Below, piece by piece: positions 12,818 through 23,699 of a stretch of 64,000 bases of DNA. The stretch lies in assembly GCA_004154925.1 (NCBI GenBank), contig QJNS01000005.1, positions 310,001 through 374,000 on the forward strand, read 5' to 3'. This DNA comes from Monosporascus cannonballus (taxonomy: Eukaryota; Ascomycota; Sordariomycetes; Xylariales). The position numbers and the translations under genes are program-made. Below the pieces are notes generated by a model. That model ran no database searches and was not told where the DNA came from. It saw nothing but the letters and a program-made list of their open reading frames with translations. The first letter of the stretch is position 1. Each line of letters starts with the position of its first letter.

Positions 12818-13832
12818 TTGAAAAGATAATGGTTAGGATTGATCCAATGCGGAGAACTTGGTATAAATGGAGACAAAAGTCATATCAAAGCGCGAAGTCA
12901 TTTGCCGAATCCGACAAAACGATCTCTCTTTTATATTGGGAAACTGCTATTACATCTCTGAAAACTCTCATTCTCTGGTCGCTGCCTTTATCACAGGCAA
13001 GTCGAATAACGGTTGAGTCAAATTGTATGGGTGGTAACGACGTTGGGAGCATGGATGGCATCCCTCTCGGCATCATTTATGTGTATTGATAAGTTCCTAG
13101 ACGGTGACTGCTTCCGTTACACTGCATCAAGCAGAGCCACAAACCCAAGATCGAGCGCTATGTCCAAGATCTTCCCCAAGCCTTCCGCCACACTAGGCGA
13201 CACACACCCATCCATTACCGCATTAACCCTCGAAATCCAGCCCAAGCTAAAAAAGAGGCTTCTAACTGTATATAGCAGCGATCAGAAGTAATCATCGGCG
13301 CTTAGTCCTTTATAACCTAGCTAACGTTTATAGAGAATATCAAACTTTAGCCTTCGCTACGGCTAACTATATATTTTGAGCTACTTTTTAAACTAAGAGT
13401 ACTTATTCTGTTTTAATTAAAATCAACCATATCCGCTTGATGGCCACAAGGGGTCAGCACTAACAATTTTAAGTCACTGCTAGCCCGTGCGTTGCCCTGA
13501 AATGGAAACCACTCTAATTGGGAAAACAACCAGCCTGTCTGTCTTCCTTTCCCAGTATAGGCTTATTCAGGAGTCTCAACGACACGTCACTCTCGTCTAA
13601 GATGAAGTATAAGGATCTCCAATAACATGTCATGTCGGAAGACACCTGACAGTTTAATTCCTGGCGCAAGAGATGTTCATAGGGATCACTTTGAAACGAA
13701 ACCGAAGGCTGTGCAAAATGCGAAACGCAACAAGACCCAACATCAGCAATGAGTTGACCTTCAACCAAGATCAACATGCTTGTATTCAGCTCCGGTACTT
13801 TTCATCTCCCACATTTCCTACTGCAATATTAC
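12818..13832. other. Intergenic DNA; one small minus-strand ORF end of unknown origin
   Basis: No full gene is recognised. The minus frame ending at the stop 13117-13119 is open upstream to about 13270 and reads a non-repetitive, protein-like stretch (WISRVNAVMDGCVSPSVAEG, then LGKILDIALDLGFVALLDAV). It could be the last exon of a decayed gene; I do not recognise a family. The stretch 13300-13440 is AT-rich without features. 13500-13832 is the 3' flank of the GluRS gene. Confidence 0.3.
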
Positions 13833-15793
13833 TTATTTGTTTTTGCCCGTCGGGATACAGAACAGCACGATCTTCCTCTCCTCGCCCTCGTCGTACCCCT
13901 TATCGACGCGGTAGTAGCCCCGCCTCTCGAGCTGGATAATGTCGTCCTTCTTGTAGCGCGTGACGTTCTCGTCGCAGAGCGCCTCCTCCATTGTGGCGGT
14001 GACGGGGTTGAGGAACTTCTCCAGGTCGTCCTCCTCCTCGAGCTTGTCCTTGGTGATGAGGTAGTCGAAGTCCCAGAGCTCGGCGGGGATCAGCTTCTGG
14101 CCCTCGGTCGAGAGCCACGTGACCTTCTTCTCGGTAGAGCGGACATCGCCCTTGAGGTTCAGCTCGCACGTGATGCTGGTGATGGGGTCGTCGGCGGCGA
14201 TGGACCGCACGAACGCGTTGCCCCACTGCATGATGGTGATCTCCTCGCCGTGCTTGAACGACTTGGCGTCCGCCTGGTCCATGATGAGTTCCTTGCTGAA
14301 GGCCACCTTCTTGGTGCCGACGGCCGGGTTCTTGGGGTGCAGCGGCTTGTCCTCGGACCGGGGCTCCGCGGGGGTATCGTCGCCCATGATGGCCACCTTG
14401 ACGGCATCCTTCTTTAGGATGGCCGTGTGACGCGGCGCCACTGGGTCGATTTCTTTCTTGTTTGTCGCCCAGAAACTGGCCCAGTCCATGGAGACGACGT
14501 TCCGGGAGGGGCCCTGCTTCAGGATGAAGTCCCTGAGGGCCGGGATGGTCATACCCCGTCTTCGGACGCCGCGGATGGTAGGCATGCGCGGGTCATCCCA
14601 GCCCCAGACCCGGCCGGTATCGACCAGCTTGGCGAGCTTCCGCTTGGAGAGGAAAGTCCGGATGAAGTTCATACGGGCAAAGTCCCACATGTAGACCTGG
14701 CGCAGCTTGAGGGTGTTGAGGAACCATTGGAACTGCGGGTTCCGATCGGTGTACTCGGTCGATCTCAGAGCGTGCGTGACCCCTTCCAAGCTGTCGACAA
14801 CAGGACAGGCGAGATCGTACGTAGGGTACATCTTCCACTTGGTGCCGGTTCGGTGGTGGGGGTCATTGGGGTTGCACCGGTAGATGACGGGGTCGCGCAT
14901 AGCCTTGTTGGGGTTGTCGACGGAGATCTTGGCTCGGATGCAGTTCTTCAGGCCCTCCTCGGTACCGTTCTTCATCTCGTCGAAAATCCTTAAGTTTTCC
15001 TCAACAGTCCGGTCCCGTCTCTTGGATGCAATACCCTTGCCTCGCTCGTCCCGCATCGTCTCGACGTCTGTATCGTCGGCATATGCGTTACCGCCCTTGA
15101 TGAGGATCAAACACTTTTCGTATATGTGGTCAAAGTAGTCGGAGGTGTAGGAGACAAAATCGGGCTTGACGCCCATGAGGGCCAGATCCTCGATGATGGC
15201 GTCTTGGAACTCCTCCTTCTCCTTGCTTGGGTTGGTGTCGTCGAGTCGCAACCGCAGCTTTCCGTCATAAGCTTGGTGGGCGAAGTAATCGCTTAGCAGT
15301 GCGGCCTTGGCATGTCCGATGTGAAGGTATCCCCTATTTTGGGTCAGCAATCATGAACGACGTCCAGCCAAGATAATTGGGACGTGAACCAGGACACAAC
15401 TCACGATGGCTCGGGCAGGAACCGGGTGACGACCCCCTTGTCGGCCTCTTGCAATGCCAAGTTGTAGCTTGCTCCGGCACGGCTGGCTGCTTGGACCTTG
15501 GCCTTGCGCGCAGTATCGGCGGCCTTCACTTCCTCTTGGATCTCAGGGTGGTTCTGCTCGACGAAGGTAAACCATCGGAAGAGATTCTGATACGCGCCCT
15601 TCTTGACGAATGAGACGGCAACCCGATTACTCTTGATCGCGACCCATATCTGGGAGTCGAGCTCGCTTAGAGTATACCCTACCAAGTACGTCCTCAGGAC
15701 GAGATGCTTCTCGAGTCTGATGAGGTGGGGTTCAATTGACTTGAAGTCGCCTCCTAGGGAGGTCGAGATAGCGACAAGCTCGTCCGCCTTCAT
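13833..15793 (-). CDS. GUS1: Cytosolic glutamyl-tRNA synthetase (GluRS)
   Basis: Charges tRNA-Glu with glutamate for cytosolic translation (class I synthetase). Two exons, 15405-15793 and 13833-15333, with an intron of 71 nt (GTGAGT...AATAG); the join gives 629 aa. Residues 1-125 form the GST-C-like N-terminal domain used to dock with Arc1-type cofactors. The join recreates RFLPEPSGYLHIGH, with the HIGH signature at about 134-137. The KMSKS-equivalent is SKRKL at about 359-363, the archaeal/eukaryotic GluRS form, followed by the beta-barrel anticodon-binding half. Yeast Gus1 is about 708 aa; the shorter N-terminus is usual in filamentous fungi as far as I know. The ATG chosen is the first in the exon before an acceptable N-terminal domain. 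It shares a divergent 520-bp promoter with the mitochondrial L1 gene. Confidence 0.95.
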
Positions 15794-16313
15794 ATTGCTT
15801 CAAGGAGTGTAGACGATATAATGATGGAGGGGGTAACGCGAGACCACCAGCCCGGTATTATGTGCTGTCTCGTGACCGGATATGAAGCTCAACTCTGCCG
15901 CACGCCTGTATTGAGTCGATAGCGATGTGTGGTTTGTGGCGGGGTCGTTTCCGAGTGTAAAAAGCCTTGGTGGGGTAATTCACGGCATGATGGCAGGTGC
16001 AGGGGGTTGTCGAGATGCAGATAAGATAACGCCGGGGCAGCTGCGATAAGATAGGAAAGCGTCGGTCTCTGGTTTGCCCGATCCGTCTCATTAGAATCCA
16101 TCATAGATACCTAGGTACCCTACGTACCTACTGTACCTGCTTCTAGGTACCAAGGTACCTCCGCATGTGGGTCCCAGCGGTGGCAAGTCCCTGAACGCCC
16201 CGAGTGCCAGGACCCATCAAGAAATTTGAATACACCGAACCCGTTGGTGAGGCGAGAACCGGCATAGAGGGGAGCTCCATCGCAGACCACCAACCGACAT
16301 CGAGGGGGCCGCG
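15794..16313. promoter_or_regulatory. Shared divergent promoter region of GluRS and mitochondrial L1 genes
   Basis: 520 bp between two divergent translation-related genes. It contains a cluster of GGTACC/TACGTACC-like palindromic hexamers within 16108-16162 (TAGGTACC, GTACCTAC, TAGGTACC, AAGGTACC). No TATA box is obvious. Shared control of a cytosolic synthetase and a mitoribosomal protein is inferred from layout only. Confidence 0.5.
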
Positions 16314-17372
16314 ATGGCCACGATAAATCAATGCATCGCCTCACTCGCGAGGCTGAGTCTAGCGGCGACGTCGAGGCCAACTCCAACGTCAACGATACCT
16401 AGATATCTAGCTCCCGCCGTGAATCAGACACAGACACAGACACAGACACAGATACAGACGCGATGGAAGAGCGCCGGAACCCAGGCCATGCAGATGCGTG
16501 AGCGCGAGAAGGAGAAGATAAAAAAGAAAAAGAGACAGCAGAGATTCAAGGAATATAAATATGCCACACCCAGCAAAGAAGAGCAGTATTCCCTGTGTGA
16601 TGCGATGAGGTATAGTCTCATTTCCATTCCATGATAGACTATATGTCCAGACGGGGCACGCATCTCTACCTCTATACGTGGATTATTGACACTCGCATCT
16701 AGGTACCTCCGAGCAGCTGAGGTCGGCAGGCCCCCGTCGTCCGTGACCTACGAACTGGCGCTCAAGATCCGCACCATCAAGAACGGTCCCGTCATCCGGA
16801 ACCGGATACGGCTCCCCTACCCCGTCAAGAACGACACTCGGATCGCGGTGATCTGCAAGGAGAACAGCCCCGCGATGAACGACGCGAGGCAGAGCGGCGC
16901 CGTGGCGTTCGGCGAGGAGACGCTCTTCCAGCTCATCAAGTCGCAGCCCAACAACCTGCCCTTCAACCGCCTGATCTGCCACATCGACTCGGAGCCCGCT
17001 CTCAAGAAGGCTGGGCTGGGCCGCATCCTCGGCCCCAAGGGCCTCATGCCCAGCTTGAAGACCAACACCATCACCAAGAGCATCCCGGGCATGATGCGCG
17101 AGATGGTCGGCGCCGAGACCTACAGGGAGAGGATCGGCGCCATCCGCATGCCCATCGGCAACATCCAGTTCACCCCGAGGCAGCTCGCCGATAACGTCAA
17201 GGCCTTGGTCGCGTCGGTCAAGGAGGACATCATGAGGCTGGAGGATCACTGCAGGAAGGACCTAATCGAGGTCGTCCTGACCTCCACCAACGGACCCGGC
17301 TTCCCTCTGAATGGCGGTTTCAACCCTACCGATCCCAAGGTGGATGCTGCTCATCTCAGTACGGCCATGTAA
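16314..17372 (+). CDS. MRPL1: Mitochondrial large ribosomal subunit protein L1 (uL1m)
   Basis: Two exons, 16314-16609 and 16703-17372. The 93-nt intron (GTATAG...CATCTAG) splits an Arg codon and joins DAMR to YLRAAEVGR; total 321 aa. The first ~50 residues are Arg/Ser/Thr-rich and end near RWKSAG, a mitochondrial presequence. They include a Gln-Thr run encoded by an ACACAG hexamer repeat (about 16427-16455). A lysine-rich segment follows (EKEKIKKKKRQQ), then the uL1 fold with the GRILGPKGLMPS signature. uL1 forms the L1 stalk that helps release deacylated tRNA. The start is the first ATG and gives the presequence. Confidence 0.93.
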
Positions 17373-17758
17373 TTAGACACGTGCCATATATGTAAAATAG
17401 AGCGGAATTGCAGTGTATGAGAGCTATATGAGAGTCAAATTCTGGCTATATCGTTGAGCCGCCCACGATCACTTGGATATGTAGGAATATTCGCCATTAA
17501 CTGTAGGCTTCAATCACTTCCGGTATTAGAACCATGAATCATCGTCGGCCAAGTTCTGATCATTCCGTTCGTCACTCGAACGCTATAGAGTCCATATGGA
17601 GACAGCCCACTAGGTATTATCGTCAGGGACCGAAACTGTACGTTCATCAATTAATGTCATAATCGCAGATGCTTGTGTATCTAAGGGCGCCTTGTTGAGC
17701 TACCCCCTGTGTCTCCCTGTCACTATCGAACCATCAAGTCCCCACAGGCGTGCACACC
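17373..17758. other. Convergent 3' intergenic region (MRPL1/COG2)
   Basis: 386 bp between two genes pointing at each other. Contains only 3' flanking sequence; I see no gene or structured element. Confidence 0.6.
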
Positions 17759-18652
17759 TCAACTGCTCTTAAGCGTCTTCACAGCCTCGGCCTGCGCATC
17801 CATAAGCGCATAGATACCCATCAGCTTAAGCAACTTTCCCTGTCCCGCGGCGCCCGCCTTCCTGGCCCCTTTCAGCGCCGGGCCCAGATCCAACAGTATC
17901 GTGTTCCGGCACCTCATCATCCGCTCCTCCATCTTCCGCACGAACTGTGCGTCCCTCCCGATGGCGTCTGCGAGCTCGTCCACGGCGACGTAGTCCCTCG
18001 CCAGCCGCGCCAGCTTCGGCGCGCTACTGCCCACCATACCCTCCACATCCTCGTCCTCGTCCTCTCCCTCGTCGCTCTCCTCGTCACTACCGGCGCCCAT
18101 CGTGCCCCCGCCGATCGCCAACCTCGCCTCCAGCGCTTCCACCCGCTCCCCGAGCTCCAGCATCTTCCGCCCCGTCTCGACCTCCCTCCTAACGCCGGCC
18201 AACTCGCCATTCAGCGCCGCGACCTCCCTTCCACGCTCCCCGACTCTTCCCCTCACCTCCTCGACGGCGCGCCGGAACCCCAGCAGCGCGACGCGGACGT
18301 CCTCGACGCGGTCCCCCCCGCCCCGCAGCCCGGAGCCGAGGCCCAGGAAGGCCGCGTAGTTCGCGTTGACGAGCTCCAGCAGCTCGGCGGAGATGGCGGA
18401 GCCGCGCTCCCGCAGGTCCGCCCGCAGGTCCTCCAGCGTCTGGTGTCGGTGCGCGCCGGCCACCAGTGATGAGAGGTATGACGCCGCGTCGAATGACGGC
18501 GCCAGGAAGTCGGAACGCGGCAGCGCGGCCGGGAAGGGGAGGGGCGCGTCGTCATCTTCTGTGTCTGATGAAGAGGATGATGAGGGCAGGGCGAATGTGC
18601 GGGAGTTGCCTCGGGAGCGCCGGCCCGCCGGCAATGGTGTTGTTTGTGCCAT
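17759..18652 (-). CDS. COG2: Conserved oligomeric Golgi complex subunit 2 (COG2)
   Basis: Single-exon ORF of 297 aa. After a Ser-rich and acidic leader (residues ~15-38) comes LPRSDFLAPSFDAASYLSSL, then a long helical segment (HQTLEDLRADLRERGSAISA, ELLELVNANYAAFLGLG). This is the COG2 N-terminal signature. Coiled-coil-prone sequence follows to about residue 175, then an Asp/Glu-rich linker (DEESDEGEDEDEDVE) and a C-terminal helical part. COG is the eight-subunit tether for retrograde transport within the Golgi; COG2 belongs to lobe A. Filamentous fungal COG2 is short like this one. The ATG at 18652 is the first in frame after an upstream stop. The coding strand is very GC-rich. Confidence 0.9.
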   Translation of the reverse strand: MAQTTPLPAGRRSRGNSRTFALPSSSSSSDTEDDDAPLPFPAALPRSDFLAPSFDAASYLSSLVAGAHRHQTLEDLRADLRERGSAISAELLELVNANYAAFLGLGSGLRGGGDRVEDVRVALLGFRRAVEEVRGRVGERGREVAALNGELAGVRREVETGRKMLELGERVEALEARLAIGGGTMGAGSDEESDEGEDEDEDVEGMVGSSAPKLARLARDYVAVDELADAIGRDAQFVRKMEERMMRCRNTILLDLGPALKGARKAGAAGQGKLLKLMGIYALMDAQAEAVKTLKSS

Positions 18653-20102
18653 TGGATCGTGTTGTAGTGTATGGGTCCCTTGAACGGGCTTGGTATATAG
18701 ACTGTGGCTTTGTCCAAGTTCTCGTTGTCCAAACTGGAAGATGCCACCAGTCGATGTGGAGTTGACGCCTGGTGTGGTCGAGCCTCAAGTGGCAGGCCAG
18801 CTTTTGCCCGCGATTCTTGGCTATTAACTGCGTGACATGTACATCATCTGATTTGGCGTCCCCAGATTGGGCAGTACTACAGCAATAAGTTGAAGCTTCA
18901 GAGGTACATCCCGAAGGGAGGTCCGGGTCCTTCGTACTGGTGGGGGTCAGAGCCAGCAAGTCACGGAGCTTCACCGAGGTGGAACACCAGCCACAATTCC
19001 ATTACACAGGATTATGGGGTGATGTGGCTGAATCGAGTGCAACTCTGTCTTGCCGCACCCGCCATGTTGAATCCGATATCGCTCGTAGCAAAGAGGACTC
19101 CGGAGGACTAGCCTTCCGGACTCGCCCGAGTAGCGACCGGATTCCTTATCCCCGGGCAGCTCGAACAAAGCGAATTTTTAGGGAATATTCTGAACAGGAA
19201 GAGGAGAAGGAAAGCGTGAAATGCAAATGCATGCTGAGTCGTTACTGAGTAATAGATAGTCGAACGATTTCGGAACTCAAACAACCGGACTGGACTGTTG
19301 CCTACTTAGCATACGCCTTGATGAGTGGACCGGCAGGTTCTAATAGTATTACAATTACGGAGCCCTGCGTAACTGTTTTCGAATTTAGGGTGCCCCGTCA
19401 TCATATCCACCTTGTCCGCCTCCCCGTCTCGCAAGGGCCGAGGCCGAAAAGGTGGCTTTGATCTGTCAATGTCACATGGTTCGAGCAGGGGTTCCCCCTC
19501 GCATAATCTTATCAATCTGATCAGCGATTTTCAATCAACCGCGCATCACCAACTCCAATTCCCTCACCTTCAGACCTTCATCGCTTGAACCATTCCCTTA
19601 ACTTCATTGGATGGTTAAACGGAATCACCCCCACTCCACGAATAGAGGCCCCGATCTTTTACCAAACTTTGACATTCTCATAGACGGGTCGCCTCCTCCA
19701 TTACATCTCTTAACGTACAGGGTCGAATTGATTCGTATTCGTTTTGGGTTCACTACCGGTTCCTGGAAGGCCGTAATTCGGAACTCGCGGTCAGCACAGT
19801 CGCACTATCAACAGGAACCCCCTCAATTACCCTTTGCCGTCCTTTACCTGTGTGTTTGACATCATCCCGAAAACTCTACCCGTCCTTCGCCTTTGGGATC
19901 ACGAGATCAAAATTCCAAGAGTGAAGTTGCTCGGTTTTCATTTATGTACCTCCCTAGGAGGTATAGACCCCGTGTTCAACCAGAGCCAAGCTTATAGGAT
20001 CCTGCCCTCCTCTTGGCCTTTCGTCAACTTGCAAAGGGGCGAATGAAATCCAGCAAATGGGCATCCTGCTGTCCCCCGTAATATTAGTTTGACTCTATCA
20101 CG
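18653..20102. promoter_or_regulatory. Divergent intergenic region COG2 / hapX
   Basis: 1.45 kb between divergent genes. It should hold the hapX promoter and long 5' leader. Seen: a CCAAT pentamer near 19551, a TTATC (reverse GATA) core near 19507, and several short upstream ATGs. Fungal hapX genes are repressed by GATA-type iron regulators (SreA family), so the GATA core is a candidate site, but a single core is weak evidence. No gene seen. Confidence 0.45.
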
Positions 20103-21974
20103 ATGGCGACAGCATCAACCATTTCCCCCACAACATCAAGAACTTCCGATAGCAAGACCAAGCCACGGCCTGGTCAGCTTTCAATCACGCCTATCTCGGC
20201 TGCTGCTTCCCCTGCATCGGCCGCCTCACCTCCTCACTCGGATGTGTCTACTCCGACATCGACGAGCACAACGTCGACGCCGCAGATAGCCATCAAGCCC
20301 GCGGCCGCCACCATACAGTCCACGGCCATGGCGGCCGTCACATTAACAAGCGCAGGCCCTCCTAAATGCTCCATCACCAGCAAGGAATGGGTGATCCCGC
20401 CGAGGCCGAAGCCCGGACGAAAGCCCGCCACAGATACCCCGCCCACCAAGCGCAAGGCCCAGAACAGGGCCGCGCAGCGGGCATTCCGTGAACGGAGAGC
20501 CGCCCGGGTCGGCGAGCTGGAGGAACAGCTCGAGGAGCAGCGGGAGGAGCATGAGCATGCCCAGCAGGAGTTGCGGGGCCAAGTGCACTGCTTGGATGCC
20601 GAGGTGCAAAATTTGCGGACCCGATGCGTGTCTCTGGAGAGCATGCTAGAGAGGGAACGGTCAGAGCGGAGCCGAATAGAGAACGAGCTCGAGTCATTCA
20701 AGCGGCGCTGGCGGGATGAAACGTCCAGCGTCTTCTCGAGGAACAACAGTCTGCCGGCCCTCCGCAGCCGTGCACCTAGTTCACACAGTCTCATGTCGCA
20801 GCATCAGGCACCGCGAGGCAGCATCGCCAGCAACACATCCGACCATCGGAATTCAACTGCATTCTCCATATCACAGATCATATCGCCACCCGACCCCTCA
20901 AGCTCCTCTGCATCTGCTCCACAGCAAGCCCCTGCCGACCCGTCGGGTTGTGGTAGCTGCAGCTCGGCAGGTCCGTGTGCATGCGTCGACGATGTCATCG
21001 CTAACGCATCCGTCGGCTGCGGAAAGTGCAGCGTAGGCACCAAATGCGAATGTCTCGAGGCCGTCCTCAAGGGGTCAGGGCAGTCAAACTCTGAACTAGA
21101 TCTGAAGCGGAGGCATTCCTCCATATCCCCACACGCACCGGATGAGAAGAGGCAGAAGTCGGACGCCTACGCCCACGAAATAGACTTCACCGCCATTTTC
21201 TCCAAGAAGACCACTCCCCAGACAGCAGCACCCCCTCCGGACGACTTCCAGACAGTCGTCCAGCAGGTCACCATCCCGCCCCGTGACTCCTGCGGCTTCT
21301 GCCAGGAGGGGACGTACTGCATGTGCGCCGAGGCCGCCGCCGCCGCGTTGTCTCAGTCTCAGACCCTCGCACCCATGGGCAACCAGGTGCAGACCCCGCC
21401 GCCCTCAGAAAATGACGTCGGCCCGGCCATGGAAGTGACGTCCACGGGCGCCGTCAAGCTCCCCGGCATCAGGTCGCTGAACCGCACCCCCGTCCCGTCC
21501 GCCGCCCGTAAGGCAGGAGGCGGTTGCGGCCCCGACGGCCCCGGAACCTGCGCCCAGTGTCTCGCGGACCCAAAGTCGGGGCTCTTCTGCCGCAGCCTTG
21601 CGGCCACCGCCGCCCGCGCCTCTGGGTTGTCGTCATCGTCGTCGTCATCGGCATCGGCCAGACCCGGCGGCGGCTGCTGCGGAGGAGGCGACAAGGGGGC
21701 TTCGGGGTGCTGCAAGTCGCAAGGAGGCGGCGCGTCGGCGCCGACCTCGTCATCAGGGCTCGGCGTCAGCTTGTCCTGCGCCGACGCGTACAAAACACTC
21801 TCGAGCCACCGCAACTTCGAGAGGGCCGCCGACGAGATCGGTACGTGGCTCCCGAAGCTTAAGGCTATACCGCAGGAGCTCAACACGAGTGCCCGCGCCC
21901 CCATCGAAGTCGAGACCGCGAGCATCATGAGCGTACTCAAGGGGTTCGATGTCAGGTTTGGGAAAAACGCTTGA
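20103..21974 (+). CDS. hapX: HapX-type bZIP iron regulator
   Basis: One exon, 623 aa. In filamentous ascomycetes HapX works with the CCAAT-binding complex, repressing iron-consuming genes in iron starvation and acting in iron-excess resistance. Visible parts: a Hap4-like CBC-binding motif (KEWVIPPRPKPGRKP, residues 94-108); a bZIP basic region (KRKAQNRAAQRAFRERR, 116-132) and leucine zipper/coiled coil to about 200. Four cysteine-rich regions follow: 283-317 (CGSC...CAC...CGKC...CEC), 397-408 (CGFCQEGTYCMC), 475-496 (CGPDGPGTCAQC...C) and 525-537 (CC...CC). Cys-rich regions in this family bind iron-sulfur and sense iron. The start is the first ATG after a long leader. The divergent neighbour COG2 has no known link. 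Confidence 0.95.
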   Translation: MATASTISPTTSRTSDSKTKPRPGQLSITPISAAASPASAASPPHSDVSTPTSTSTTSTPQIAIKPAAATIQSTAMAAVTLTSAGPPKCSITSKEWVIPPRPKPGRKPATDTPPTKRKAQNRAAQRAFRERRAARVGELEEQLEEQREEHEHAQQELRGQVHCLDAEVQNLRTRCVSLESMLERERSERSRIENELESFKRRWRDETSSVFSRNNSLPALRSRAPSSHSLMSQHQAPRGSIASNTSDHRNSTAFSISQIISPPDPSSSSASAPQQAPADPSGCGSCSSAGPCACVDDVIANASVGCGKCSVGTKCECLEAVLKGSGQSNSELDLKRRHSSISPHAPDEKRQKSDAYAHEIDFTAIFSKKTTPQTAAPPPDDFQTVVQQVTIPPRDSCGFCQEGTYCMCAEAAAAALSQSQTLAPMGNQVQTPPPSENDVGPAMEVTSTGAVKLPGIRSLNRTPVPSAARKAGGGCGPDGPGTCAQCLADPKSGLFCRSLAATAARASGLSSSSSSSASARPGGGCCGGGDKGASGCCKSQGGGASAPTSSSGLGVSLSCADAYKTLSSHRNFERAADEIGTWLPKLKAIPQELNTSARAPIEVETASIMSVLKGFDVRFGKNA

Positions 21975-22560
21975 GTCTGAGCTACTGCAACGTAGGAAAG
22001 GGGCTCTGTATGTAGTCGGGGTGCATATATCGAGGGCTCGCTCCCCCACGTCCTGACTGTACTGGAAGTAGAGGTGGTCCGGAACATAAACTTAAAACGT
22101 GGCGCTTGAGTATTTGGTATGAGAGACGGTGTACGTGATATGTGGTTGTTGGGGATCTGCATTAGGGGTTGGTTGGAAGTCAGAGAGCACCCCACGGCGT
22201 TTAGGGTCGGGGGATTATATTCGTACCGCTGTAAGCAGCACCGCCAGGTACACATGTCAGGTAGTAAAAAGATGTTGGAATTGATACTCGGCAAGGTATA
22301 TATGTCTTTGAAGTCTCCTAGCCGCTCGTCTCGCTATTGCTATACCACATCAATCCTTCAGCTCGATTGGCCACGACTAGTCACCGCCACGTACAAGTTA
22401 TCAATCAACTCATCACTCTAGTCATCATGTGTCGCAAGTATAGTATGTACTCTCAGGCGGTAACCAATTATAGGGGTGTCATGACAATATCGTCACATCC
22501 CCTAAGTCATAATAACTAGACGAGATTACGGGGAGGGGGGAAATAAAAGAAAAAGACTTC
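21975..22560. other. 3' flank of hapX, no gene seen
   Basis: Ordinary intergenic sequence. Near 22551-22558 it carries an A-run that reads as a T-rich Pol III terminator for the tRNA-like unit on the other strand. Confidence 0.5.
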
Positions 22561-22751
22561 GCTGGGGGAAGGGTTCGAACCATGTATCTCCGACACTCGA
22601 AGTCTCCAGGCATGAAGGTAACGTTCCCGGGACCAGGACTCCGTCCTTCTGTCCCTCCCGGTACGAGAACTTCAGGCAGACTCCATGCTCCCTGCAGACC
22701 GGGACTGAGCTCCGCGGGCGGGTGTCTTGTTTACCGTTAGACCACCCTAGC
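22561..22751 (-). other. tRNA-like Pol III unit (tRNA pseudogene with long insert, or tRNA-derived SINE)
   Basis: Read on the minus strand, 22751-22745 (GCTAGGG) pairs with 22567-22561 (CCCCAGC) at six of seven positions, like an acceptor stem. It is followed by T-G, a D-arm (GTCT/AGAC) around AACGGTAAACA, and an A box (TGGTCTAACGG, 22734-22744). Far downstream is a B box (GGTTCGAACCC, about 22570-22581). A five-T terminator follows at once (about 22551-22558). A and B boxes are some 150 nt apart and the T-stem has two mismatches. No good anticodon stem can be formed, so this is not a standard tRNA. It could be a SINE head or a tRNA with a very long intron. Confidence 0.4.
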
Positions 22752-23699
22752 TTATATTGTTGAACAGATATTCTCCAACTTGGGCTTGTTGGAGCTGAGC
22801 CACCGGAGATGCTAGTTAAGCCGAAGTCGAGCCTTAGGGTTACGATAATTGGAAGACTATAGGATGGAGCAAACAGCGACGATGGATGGCTGGCGTCTGT
22901 CTCGGGTATTCGACATGCAAACAACGACTCGTAAAGCCCTTGCAGGTTGAAGGTATTCACTGTGAAAAGAAAACGACGCCATAACGCAGAGAATTCGAGT
23001 TGGGTAGGACGATATAGATTCATATTTGAAGACCTAGGTGATCCTAGTTTGTGGACCTGTCGTATCCTCTCACTGAATTCCCAAGGCCACTTTTCCTACC
23101 CGTGTGCTCCCACATGTGTACGCATGGCTAGTTTTGTTTCAAAATATGTTTTCCTATCAGAACCCATTGATGCCTACCTACATATAACAGGATATCGAAT
23201 AACAAGACGAAGACGCGAAGGGGGGTTAAAAGCGGTCGGGCCATGCATAATAATAGACCTGGCTATAACCAGTTTCGACTTCAGGGGCACAGAGCCTATC
23301 ATACAACTACTGTCCGATATTACACAACAACGAAACATATGGTCGGGAGTCACTAATGGCCGGTCATAAACTTTGAGCAGGGGATCAAAATGAGCTCAAA
23401 GGCATATATTCGCGAGAGTAGTTGGTCTATAAGACCTTATGAAGAAAAGAATCGCGCTCAACAGCCCCGGTCCACCCTTGATTACCGTTTCCTATTCTAC
23501 TAGCCGGACACGAAGCAATCTGGCGGTCTGGAACACCTCCCAACTGGCAAACAGCACGTCATTCGCTAAGCAGCAGGCTGCACTTATGCACGTCAAGCCA
23601 TCTAAGGCACACCGATCGCTCTTGTTCGACTCGTGCAGCATTTAGTTTTGTTTCCCGGAACACAAGCCGACGCATCTGTCGGCTTACTTCCTGAGCTTG
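22752..23699. other. Intergenic region, no gene seen
   Basis: About 950 bp with only short uninformative ORFs in all frames. No repeat or RNA recognised. Confidence 0.4.

Noticed and set aside
14427..14993. 188-codon plus ORF
   Set aside because: Shadow frame opposite the GluRS coding strand in GC-rich DNA.
17750..18469. 239-codon plus ORF, Pro/Arg/Leu-rich
   Set aside because: Antisense shadow of COG2 with composition typical of GC-rich reverse frames.
21359..22294. 311-codon minus ORF
   Set aside because: Shadow of the hapX C-terminal half, low-complexity Asp/Pro runs, no domain.
22526..23023. 165-codon minus ORF overlapping the tRNA-like unit
   Set aside because: No domain or composition bias of a protein; the Pol III boxes explain the region better.
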